Assembly: GCF_001429545.1 (NCBI RefSeq)
Contig: NZ_LMSP01000023.1
Location: 396,675-460,674 of the forward strand
Source of the DNA: Paenibacillus sp. Soil787
GTDB taxonomy: Bacteria; Bacillota; Bacilli; Paenibacillales; NBRC-103111
Reading direction: 5' to 3'
DNA: 64,000 nt
Of the stretch, positions 44,331 to 51,663 are shown piece by piece. Every line of letters starts with the position of its first letter. Positions within the stretch are counted from its first letter, which is position 1. The translations under genes were made by a program, and so were the position numbers. The notes under the pieces were generated by a model. That model did no database searches. It was not told the origin of the DNA and saw only the letters and a program-made list of their open reading frames with translations.

Positions 44331-45491
44331 ATGCGTAAATTATTATTACAAATTCATCTATGGATAAGTTTACTTCTAGGCTTATTCATTGTTGTCATCT
44401 GTACGACAGGCAGTCTGCTCATCATTGAAAATGATGTAAAGAAATGGATACATCCGCAGCTTTATAAACCTACACCCGGTCATGCCCAACTACTCGACGT
44501 TCAGCAGAGTGTGGAGCAAGCTTTTCCAGGGTTCAAGATGGATCGAATCGATCTTCCGACAAGTGATGGTCTTTATCAGGTAAGATTATCCAAAGACGTA
44601 AATGGCAAAGCATCGACGCAAAATGTTTACGTTGATCCAGGTTCCGCCCAAGTACTTGGGCCTGTAGGACCTAATAGAAATGTTTTCTTTACGAAGATTC
44701 TGCAAATACATCGTTATTTACTTACCCAGGATGTACTTGGCAAAGCTAATGCTTCCATTGTCGGCGGCTTCATGGGTATCGGTCTCATCATCATTCTAGT
44801 CACAGGTGCTTATCTTTGGTGGCCTGGCCTTCGAAAATTCGCTCTTGGCTTCCGAATTATTCGAAACAAAGGAAAACTTGCCCTCAATTTAGGACTACAT
44901 AAAACAGTCGGTATAGTAACTATTCCTTTCCTTCTCGTCTTCGCCCTCACAGGTACGGCATTTCAACTTGATAAATATGTGCTTGGATGGTTCGGATTGT
45001 CGACCAAAATCGAAGCAGCTGCCTCTTGGAGCAAAACAACAATGATGAACGGTTCACCACTTTCTCTTGACACCATCGTTCAAAATGTGCAAGAACGATT
45101 TCCTAACTATAAGCTGGTCCGAGTTCAACTGCCCATAAAGCCTGATCAAACTTATCAGTTAGCGATGAAAGAAGGGTACAGTCCAAGTGGTTCCAGCAAT
45201 GTTACCGTCTATGAAGACCCTTATACCGGTGAAATTTTAGGTAAAACCAATCCAAATGCTCCAATGGTGTTTTACAGTGCTTGGAAAAGAGGTTTGCATT
45301 TCGCTGCTTGGGGTGGAGTAACTGTAAGAATCGCGAGCTTCCTCATGGGTATGATGCCCTTGTTCCTCATGATTACTGGTTTGGTCATTTGGCAATTCAA
45401 AGCTAGAGCTCGCCGCAGAAGTAAAAGCTCTTCCCGCATCAACGAAATTCCGCCAAAAGCAATGGTTCCCACGATGAGTTCTGCCGAATAA
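44331..45491 (+). CDS. PepSY-domain membrane protein, iron-regulated
   Basis: A 386-residue PepSY-associated transmembrane protein (PiuB-like). Helices at the N-terminus (WISLLLGLFIVVICTTGSLL), two or three in the middle (MGIGLIIILVTGAYLWW, FLLVFALTGTAF) and one at the C-terminus (MPLFLMITGLVIWQF) flank extracytoplasmic PepSY domains. Members are linked to reduction of ferric siderophores. Two Fur boxes precede it, which agrees. AAAGGGG sets ATG 44331. Confidence 0.9.
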   Translation: MRKLLLQIHLWISLLLGLFIVVICTTGSLLIIENDVKKWIHPQLYKPTPGHAQLLDVQQSVEQAFPGFKMDRIDLPTSDGLYQVRLSKDVNGKASTQNVYVDPGSAQVLGPVGPNRNVFFTKILQIHRYLLTQDVLGKANASIVGGFMGIGLIIILVTGAYLWWPGLRKFALGFRIIRNKGKLALNLGLHKTVGIVTIPFLLVFALTGTAFQLDKYVLGWFGLSTKIEAAASWSKTTMMNGSPLSLDTIVQNVQERFPNYKLVRVQLPIKPDQTYQLAMKEGYSPSGSSNVTVYEDPYTGEILGKTNPNAPMVFYSAWKRGLHFAAWGGVTVRIASFLMGMMPLFLMITGLVIWQFKARARRRSKSSSRINEIPPKAMVPTMSSAE

Positions 45492-45492
45492 A

Positions 45493-45557
45493 CATACATA
45501 AACACCCTAGGCAGCGCTTCACATGAAGATGAAGTATGCCTAGGGTGTTTATGTATG
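45493..45557. terminator. Long perfect inverted repeat between convergent genes
   Basis: A 21-bp perfect arm pair (CATACATAAACACCCTAGGC.. at 45493-45513 and its complement at 45537-45557) around a 23-nt loop. It lies between the PepSY gene and rsgI. Four degenerate TTTATGTATAGTTCTAA units follow at 45548-45620, seeded from the right arm. Confidence 0.85.
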
Positions 45558-45635
45558 GTCTTTTATGTATAGTTCTAAATTTTTTATGTATAGTTCTAAG
45601 TTGTTTATGTACTTGTTCTATTCTTTTAACTCCTG

Positions 45636-46988
45636 CTAATCTTTGTCATCATCGTGGTTTTTTGAATCTTTGTTCCGATCACTCCAGCTCCAAGGGAAAA
45701 CGGTGCTTCTATCAATATCCGATTTTGGTTTCTGCGTTTGCTTGTCAGATGGCCTATCTGTCGGTTTGCTTGAGCCTATTGGCTTACTGAAAGGTTTTGC
45801 TGTAGGCTTTGGCGTTGATGTCGCTCTAGGTTTTGAGGATGATTCTTTCTTCGAATCATCCTCATCGTCATCATCCGAGTGGCTCGGTTTAAGCGTTGAT
45901 TTATTGTCATTATTACGATCATTGCCATTTCTATCGTTCTTGTTGTCGTTCTTATTATCGTTCTTGTTGTAGTTCTTATTATTGTCGTTCCTGTCGTTTT
46001 TGTCATTTCTCGAAGACGGTGTTGGTTTCACCGTAGCCTTGCCATTATTACCGTTCTTACCGTTGTTATTTTTATCGTTCTTATCGTTCTTATCATTTTT
46101 ATCGTTGTTCTTGTCTTTGGCCGATTTCTCGTCCTGAATTTGCTGAATTTTCTCGCTGAGCTTTCCGGATTTTTCATCTTCGATTAGCCTTTGCAGCGAT
46201 GATTTATCAATCGGCTTATCCGGTTTTACGAATTTATCAATCCCGCCGTTTTCCTTTGCGAGTTGATGAATCGACACCGTTTTGATGTCGTCGAGAGATA
46301 CTTTCGCGCCATTGTCTACCGCATTTAAATATATCGCATACTTCCCTGCCGATACACCGCTGGCCTTCGCCTCTTGTCTTACTTCTTGCGGGGCGGCGAA
46401 CGCTGTCACTTCATAATTTTTAATTTGATCCGGATGGGTTTGCTCTAAATGTTTACTGACCTGAGCTTTCAGCTTTGTAGCAATCGCCTGATCATTCACA
46501 TCCGTTTTTTGTTCTACAATCGTTGAGCTGATGATGATATCTCCTTCACCTCTAGCAAGTGCTCCCTGCTCGGCTTTGTCTAAAATATCAGATGTGACAG
46601 CTTCTAACGACTTCCCTTTATAGACTAACGTTTGAATGAGGTCAACACCATCCGAATTTAACCCAGTTAAATCCTGTACAACTTCATCATTATCAATGCC
46701 TATTTCTACGCTAGGATTGATATCTATGGTTACGTAGGCAACCACTTGGCCACCTGGAACGGTTCCAGTCAACGTTGATACTAAGACAAAGCATAGTACG
46801 ATTGCGGCCGCCAGTCCTGATGCAATAGCCATTTGCGGTACACGCATACGCCGCTTTACAGGTGCGTATAGTATCTCTTCCCCAACTTCACAATTCCGCG
46901 TTCCCCTCGGAAGCTTATCGAACCGACCCTCTGGATTCATGACAATAATGGAGCTGTCGCTTATTTCCATTACGATTCCCTTGTTCAT
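45636..46988 (-). CDS. rsgI: Anti-sigma-I factor RsgI-like protein
   Basis: 450 residues. The N-terminal 45 residues form the SigI-binding RsgI domain (GIVMEISDSSIIVMNPEGRF). One transmembrane helix follows (GLAAAIVLCFVLVSTLTG), then the conserved VTIDINPSVEIGIDN region and a long extracellular tail. Residues about 300-450 are low complexity, with Asn/Asp/Lys tracts then Ser/Pro/Lys. Some clostridial RsgIs carry sugar-binding tails; this one has none. It is 29 bp downstream of sigI, so the two are cotranscribed. Confidence 0.9.
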   Translation of the reverse strand: MNKGIVMEISDSSIIVMNPEGRFDKLPRGTRNCEVGEEILYAPVKRRMRVPQMAIASGLAAAIVLCFVLVSTLTGTVPGGQVVAYVTIDINPSVEIGIDNDEVVQDLTGLNSDGVDLIQTLVYKGKSLEAVTSDILDKAEQGALARGEGDIIISSTIVEQKTDVNDQAIATKLKAQVSKHLEQTHPDQIKNYEVTAFAAPQEVRQEAKASGVSAGKYAIYLNAVDNGAKVSLDDIKTVSIHQLAKENGGIDKFVKPDKPIDKSSLQRLIEDEKSGKLSEKIQQIQDEKSAKDKNNDKNDKNDKNDKNNNGKNGNNGKATVKPTPSSRNDKNDRNDNNKNYNKNDNKNDNKNDRNGNDRNNDNKSTLKPSHSDDDDEDDSKKESSSKPRATSTPKPTAKPFSKPIGSSKPTDRPSDKQTQKPKSDIDRSTVFPWSWSDRNKDSKNHDDDKD

Positions 46989-47017
46989 GCGCTGTTCTTC
47001 CTTTCTTTATGCTTTCC

Positions 47018-47797
47018 TCATTCTCGAATATGTAAATAATCTCGCAAGTAAGGGTAGGGTCCGTTAAAGATGAGAGCTATCGCAATTAAATACTTACGGT
47101 TTCGCTCCAATGTTTTTCTGGAAACCTGGACTTGCTCCAGCAGCTCTTTAATCGGCAGCTGCCGTTTCGTAAGAAGAGTACGCATAAGCTCTGCATCCTG
47201 TGCTAGCGTGCGGCCGATACCGAACAGCATTTGCCTGGAATCGTCGTGTTTAGGGGATGCTTCTGTCAATTCAGAGAAATCGATATCAAAATCACTTAAA
47301 CATCGGCTAAAATCAGTAATTTCACTTCGCCGTTCTTCAAGTCCCTTTTGCTTTTCATAAGCTTCGATAGCTTGATGAACCTCAATTGGATTGAGTAGGT
47401 TATCTTCATCATCTTCTTGATCGAACGAGCTGTAAGGAATCTGTCCTTTGAAACGCTGTTCTTTGCGTAAGAAATCAATTAATCTCCTCCTTATCACCGT
47501 TTCTGCAAAGCCTAGGAAAGACCTTCCCATAACGGAAGAATATTGATTAATCGCTTCATTAAACGCTGCTAATGCGATACTGAATTCGTCATCTCGTGCA
47601 GGGTCGATATATCGCTTGCAGAACCTACTTGTAACTTTAGCCACATAGGGCTGGTAATCAGCTATAAATTGGTTCCTAAGTCGTAGGTCTCCTGCTTGAA
47701 TTTGATGTATGGTTACCTCAAGGGAAGAGGCATGCGGTTCACTCTGTCTCTGGGATTCCTTCTTTACAAGGAACTTTTTGAATAGTACCAGTAGCAC
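47018..47797 (-). CDS. sigI: RNA polymerase sigma-I factor
   Basis: A 259-residue sigma-70-family factor of the SigI class. Region 2 (LRNQFIADYQPYVAKVTSRF, DEFSIALAAFNEAINQYS) and the C-terminal SigI-C domain (LLEQVQVSRKTLERNRKYLI) are visible. The start is GTG with GAGGTGG just upstream. SigI controls heat, cell-wall or polysaccharide-sensing genes and is held by membrane RsgI. A SigI-type promoter lies upstream. Confidence 0.92.
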   Translation of the reverse strand: MLLVLFKKFLVKKESQRQSEPHASSLEVTIHQIQAGDLRLRNQFIADYQPYVAKVTSRFCKRYIDPARDDEFSIALAAFNEAINQYSSVMGRSFLGFAETVIRRRLIDFLRKEQRFKGQIPYSSFDQEDDEDNLLNPIEVHQAIEAYEKQKGLEERRSEITDFSRCLSDFDIDFSELTEASPKHDDSRQMLFGIGRTLAQDAELMRTLLTKRQLPIKELLEQVQVSRKTLERNRKYLIAIALIFNGPYPYLRDYLHIRE

Positions 47798-47821
47798 CGT
47801 TCCACCTCACAGTATAGTAGT

Positions 47822-47851
47822 TTCGTCCCTATGTATAACAATTCGGGGGGT
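47822..47851 (-). promoter_or_regulatory. SigI-type promoter of sigI-rsgI
   Basis: On the minus strand ACCCCCC (47845-47851) and CGAA (47822-47825) are separated by 19 bp. These are the known -35 and -10 signatures of SigI promoters, so the operon is probably self-activating. Confidence 0.75.
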
Positions 47852-47994
47852 ACAATTATATGCATTCAGAAATAAAAAGTAAATTTATTATACCATAGAT
47901 GTCCAATTGGGCACCTAATGGCAAATAAAACCTAATGTACGGTTTCATTTTAACCATGAATCCTATACAATTAAAGGCATGGGAGGTGTTTCAT

Positions 47995-48642
47995 TTGGAA
48001 CCCGGCAATCACTTTGGCAAGTTTCTCGAGACGTTACGAGGTAAACTGTCCTTGCGTAAAGTTGCAAATAAAAGCGGCTTGTCTCATGCCTATATTAGGG
48101 ATCTAGAGCTCGGACGTAATCGTACCACGAATGATGTCATCAAGCCATCCCCTGACACCTTGAGAAAGCTATCACAAGCATACCAATATCCTTACACAGA
48201 TTTATTAATAAAAGCAGGATATTTAGAAGAAGCCGAAGCCTCATCTTCGCAAACTTCTTTTCAAATCCACTTAGATAACGTTTGGTATGTTGAGTTTGGT
48301 ATCAAATCGATACAATATGTTTCGCCAGATGGCATCATGGAAGAGAACGTAGAATCACTTGTGGCGTTCACGAGTTTCATAGAAGCATTAACGGATCACC
48401 ATTTTGTGAAATTGGACATGCATCTTTTCGTCAATCTGAACAAAATAAAAAAGTATGCCCCCTCAGAAGGCAAACTTTATTTTAATGACTATGAAGAAGG
48501 TCCTAGTGTCACCATCGCCGCTTTGCCGCAAAAGAAATATCACCAAACTCTTCTTGAGTATGAGGCTCGCAATACAGGGCTTGTTGTGGAAGCTGAATCT
48601 AGCCCACGGCATTCATCTTTGAAAGCCAAGTTCCTTACCTAG
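47995..48642 (+). CDS. XRE-type HTH fused to a LytTR-like domain
   Basis: A 215-residue protein. Residues 1-75 are a Cro/CI-type HTH (LSLRKVANKSGLSHAYIRDL). Residues about 85-195 follow the LytTR pattern (a DNA-binding beta fold): VWYVEFGIKSIQYVSPDG, then HLFVNLNKIKKY and VTIAALPQKKYHQTL. TTG 47995 lies 6 nt after GGGAGGTG, within a longer frame. A second LytTR protein is at 49422. The C-terminal assignment is by eye only. Confidence 0.75.
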   Translation: MEPGNHFGKFLETLRGKLSLRKVANKSGLSHAYIRDLELGRNRTTNDVIKPSPDTLRKLSQAYQYPYTDLLIKAGYLEEAEASSSQTSFQIHLDNVWYVEFGIKSIQYVSPDGIMEENVESLVAFTSFIEALTDHHFVKLDMHLFVNLNKIKKYAPSEGKLYFNDYEEGPSVTIAALPQKKYHQTLLEYEARNTGLVVEAESSPRHSSLKAKFLT

Positions 48643-49248
48643 CATAACGTATATGAAGAGAACAGTCGCCATACCTAGCATTTGGATCGGCATCAGCGCG
48701 CTTAACGCGCTATCCGGATAAGAATGACGATATGTGATGCCAATAATAACAACTACAATGAAGAGATAGAAGCCTGCATTTTCCCTAGTAAGTGGAATTC
48801 TCGTATAATTCGAGAGAAAAGTAAATCCGAGCCGAAGCTTATGTATGGCAAGAAGAACGCCGCATTTCACTAGAATGGTCAAAAGTAATATCAAATTTGT
48901 CGTTAACGAGTCATCCTCGATATCTGTATAAGCAGCGAGATCGGTTAAATCACAACAAAAGAGAACAATCGTAGATACGATGACCGACAGAATATATCCG
49001 GATAATGCTATAATTAAAGTCGGTACAAGGCTAAATTTCCAAACCATCATAAGCAGCGTACAAATAATACAAACGTATAATAATGGCCAATTGTCAAAAT
49101 AAGCAACCATCGTTCCTGCTAGTGCAGCGAGCGTTATTTGTATCCAATATGGTTTCACTCTTTGTCTGAATAGTAGTAATGCGAATAAAATCATAGGTAC
49201 AAAATCAATACAGGATAGGATAAATTTCACCCATGTAAACAAATACAC
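48613..49248 (-). CDS. Polytopic membrane protein resembling a sensor-kinase input domain
   Basis: A 211-residue protein with about six transmembrane helices (VPMILFALLLF, LYVCIICTLLMMVW, VSTIVLFCCDLTDL, AGFYLFIVVVIIGI, LGMATVLFIYVMLG). The layout resembles the N-terminal half of AgrC/LytS-like peptide-sensing kinases, but no histidine or ATPase domain follows. Its last 30 bp overlap the convergent XRE-LytTR gene. Function unknown. Confidence 0.7.
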   Translation of the reverse strand: MYLFTWVKFILSCIDFVPMILFALLLFRQRVKPYWIQITLAALAGTMVAYFDNWPLLYVCIICTLLMMVWKFSLVPTLIIALSGYILSVIVSTIVLFCCDLTDLAAYTDIEDDSLTTNLILLLTILVKCGVLLAIHKLRLGFTFLSNYTRIPLTRENAGFYLFIVVVIIGITYRHSYPDSALSALMPIQMLGMATVLFIYVMLGKELGFQR

Positions 49249-49421
49249 GTTCCCTCATTTCTATGCCTTCTCTTAAGCAGCCTACCAATTTGAATCCACA
49301 CTTAGAACTATACAAGATAACCGTTCTTTTGCCTTCAAAGTGGACTAAGTTGGCTGTTTCTGAGCATGAGTTGACAGGACGCAATGGGCAATGGGTGAGA
49401 GGATTGGAGTGCGATGAACGT

Positions 49422-50195
49422 ATGGGACACCGTTTCACAGTGGCCATCGTGGAAGATAACTATTGGGCAGGCAAATTACTCGAAAGTTATTGCCAGCAAT
49501 GCGGATTGAGAGTCATCTCAATCATTTCGGAAGGCGAACAGTTATTACAAATATACGATCAGCTTCAGCCTGATATTATGCTAGTGGACATAGGATTGGA
49601 AGGGAATTTAGATGGCATCACGATGGTTCAATCTTTGCGAAGCGCTGGCTATCAGCAGAAAGTCATTATGGTTAGCGGAACGACGAATATCGACCATGTT
49701 CTGACGAGCTTTCATGATCTAGGTTCCCTCTACTTCCTGTCCAAGCCAGTCATGCTGCCAAAGTTTCAAGCGGCTATTCGGAAAGCCATTGCGGAGATTC
49801 AGCTAGAACGCAGTCAACTTGTAGAAGCTCCGAAGCCTAGAACGACAACATGGATTACTGTAAAAAATCAAAAATCAGAGCTGCCTATTTCCGAAGACTC
49901 CATCCTCTTCATTGAAAAAGAAGACAAGCGTTTAACCAGAATCCATCTCATGAATGGAGCACATATGGAATCCAGCACGAATTTAACGGATATCCTGGCA
50001 CAGTGCTCCCCTCATATGTTCAGTCCATTCAAAGGTTTTCTGGTCAATTTGCGCCATGTGGTATCGTATGCAAAAGAAAGTGGATTCCCCACTTCGAGAA
50101 GATTTCTAATTCATTTAAACCATACGCCTGTTAAGGTTCCACTAAGCAGGAATCTACAAAAGGATTTGGCGAAGCTTCTGCAGGAACTTCACTAA
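49422..50195 (+). CDS. LytTR-family response regulator
   Basis: A 257-residue protein. The receiver domain (residues 1-125) has the acidic pair in VAIVEDN, phospho-acceptor Asp56 in MLVDIGLEG and Lys in LSKPVMLP. A LytTR domain follows (SILFIEKEDKRLTRIHL, FKGFLVNLRHVVSY, VKVPLSRNLQKDL). The start is uncertain: ATG 49422 begins the receiver fold, and a further 53 codons are open upstream. It is divergent from the polytopic membrane protein. No cognate kinase is in the window. Confidence 0.88.
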   Translation: MGHRFTVAIVEDNYWAGKLLESYCQQCGLRVISIISEGEQLLQIYDQLQPDIMLVDIGLEGNLDGITMVQSLRSAGYQQKVIMVSGTTNIDHVLTSFHDLGSLYFLSKPVMLPKFQAAIRKAIAEIQLERSQLVEAPKPRTTTWITVKNQKSELPISEDSILFIEKEDKRLTRIHLMNGAHMESSTNLTDILAQCSPHMFSPFKGFLVNLRHVVSYAKESGFPTSRRFLIHLNHTPVKVPLSRNLQKDLAKLLQELH

Positions 50196-50215
50196 GCACC
50201 AAGTGCTTGCCATAG

Positions 50216-50270
50216 AAAAAAAGAAGACGTTATAGGCACATTTTACCGTGACCCTACCGTCTTCTTTTTT
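50216..50270 (+). terminator. Terminator after the LytTR response regulator
   Basis: AAAAAGAAGACG pairs with CGTCTTCTTTTTT around a 28-nt apical region. Confidence 0.85.
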
Positions 50271-50304
50271 ATAGAATCCTAACTAACATTACCTTTACGC
50301 TCGC

Positions 50305-50479
50305 GGAACGTAGAGACCTTATTTGGCTCGAAGCCGCTTATTTCCCGTTTTCGCGGAACGAGGAGCCTTTATTTCCGTTTTCGATGTGTAAAAACCGCAA
50401 AAACACCAAAATAGCGCTCCTACGTTCCGCCTACCAGCTCCGTTTCGGCATAATCGCTGAAATAGCGACTCCTCGTTCC
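50305..50479. repeat. Four-motif intergenic array, GGAACG family, copy C
   Basis: Forward motifs start at 50305 (GGAACGTAGAGACCTTATTT) and 50355 (GGAACGAGGAGCCTTTATTT). Inverse motifs start at 50408 and 50460. The intervals are 50, 53 and 52 bp. Core bases differ from copies A and B (GGAG instead of CGATG) and have changed on both strands together. It lies between convergent genes. Confidence 0.87.
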
Positions 50480-50509
50480 CCGCCAGATAGACTAGATTAG
50501 AGTAGCAGC

Positions 50510-50932
50510 CTACGTGTGCTTGGAGGTTTTTTTGTTTTTCAGTTTATCTCGGCGTACACTCAGCATTTTCAATCTTTTCTTAAGCTGGTCTTCCCATTCA
50601 TTATCGCCAATCGATTTCGCAACCCCAAGCAGATCAAGGGCCATATCAATTTGACAGCGTACTATATCTAAGGGCTCTTCGCCCTCATGGTTGACACAAT
50701 TATCATGCAAAAGATGATCCTTACCATCTACATATTCCGTAAAATCCACCTCAGGAGCACCGTCTCCATGCGCATACTCCGCTAGTATCTCGTACTCGTT
50801 CTCCACCAGATAATGAACTTCAATGCGGTGACATACCGGGCAAAAAAGAATGGGTACATTGTGAATTTGTGTACGAATGTGCTTCAAGGTACCTTTCGTT
50901 CCAATCATACTGGCTCCACAACAAAAACTCAT
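50510..50932 (-). CDS. Hypothetical protein with N-terminal Cys motifs
   Basis: A 140-residue protein. It begins MSFCCGASM and has LFCPVCHRIEVHY near residue 32, so four cysteines could hold zinc. The rest is acidic, then helical and Lys-rich at the C-terminus. No family recognised. ATG 50932 has GGGAGGG 5-6 nt upstream. Confidence 0.65.
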   Translation of the reverse strand: MSFCCGASMIGTKGTLKHIRTQIHNVPILFCPVCHRIEVHYLVENEYEILAEYAHGDGAPEVDFTEYVDGKDHLLHDNCVNHEGEEPLDIVRCQIDMALDLLGVAKSIGDNEWEDQLKKRLKMLSVRRDKLKNKKTSKHT

Positions 50933-51147
50933 GGATATCCCTCCCTTAGAGCTTTCCGTTAGGAAAGCTTGCATCTTAAGCATAAACTTTTTAACCCGGA
51001 TTAGTCCAATATATTCGCTGGAAAAGTGTGAAATTCCTTTTTTTTAGGACAGCTAGATTTTAGCAATCCACGCATATTTTTCTTTGGAAAAGCGCATGCT
51101 TTTACAGTGAAAAGGAAGTAAATAGCATTAGAAAAGAGGAATTCACC

Positions 51148-51654
51148 TTGAAGGCATTACCTATCACAGGGTTCGAGGTTCCCGATCGATATTACACGGA
51201 CATACTCCATCTTATGATCGTAGATGCACATTCGCTCTATGTATATTGGGAAATCAGCGATAGACGGAGATGGCTTGTATCTCAGCATTTTGAATGCGGC
51301 TATGAGTCAATGCCCAGAGTGATACGTTTGTACGATGTGACCAGCCTATATTTCAATGGCAGTAATGCACATGAATACTGGGATGTAACAACGACGTCTG
51401 AAGCTAACAATTGGTATCTTCACCATCTAGGTGCAGGCCGTACCTACCTTGTAGATATTGGCACTTACACGTGGGAGCGCGAGTTCATTCCACTTCTTCG
51501 TTCCAATTGTGTCGCCACACCTAAGGATACCGAAACCAAATGGGGGGAACCGGTGCAAACGGTTGTACCAGAAGCCGAAGCTGAACGAATTCACAATCGA
51601 ATCAAGCCCTATTTTTTTGAAAATATACAAGCCTATTCTCCCTATGTGAGGTGA
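51148..51654 (+). CDS. DUF4912-domain protein, copy 1
   Basis: A 168-residue protein with the DUF4912 pattern: LMIVDAHSLYVYWEISDRRR, PRVIRLYDVT, RTYLVDIGTYTWEREFIPLL. The domain looks like a compact beta sandwich; its function is unknown. TTG 51148 follows AAGAGGA. It sits 9 bp before a GH57-GT4 fusion gene, and the second DUF4912 gene at 57830 has the same relation to the second fusion gene, so the pair probably works together. Confidence 0.82.
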   Translation: MKALPITGFEVPDRYYTDILHLMIVDAHSLYVYWEISDRRRWLVSQHFECGYESMPRVIRLYDVTSLYFNGSNAHEYWDVTTTSEANNWYLHHLGAGRTYLVDIGTYTWEREFIPLLRSNCVATPKDTETKWGEPVQTVVPEAEAERIHNRIKPYFFENIQAYSPYVR

Positions 51655-51663
51655 CGTTATCTC

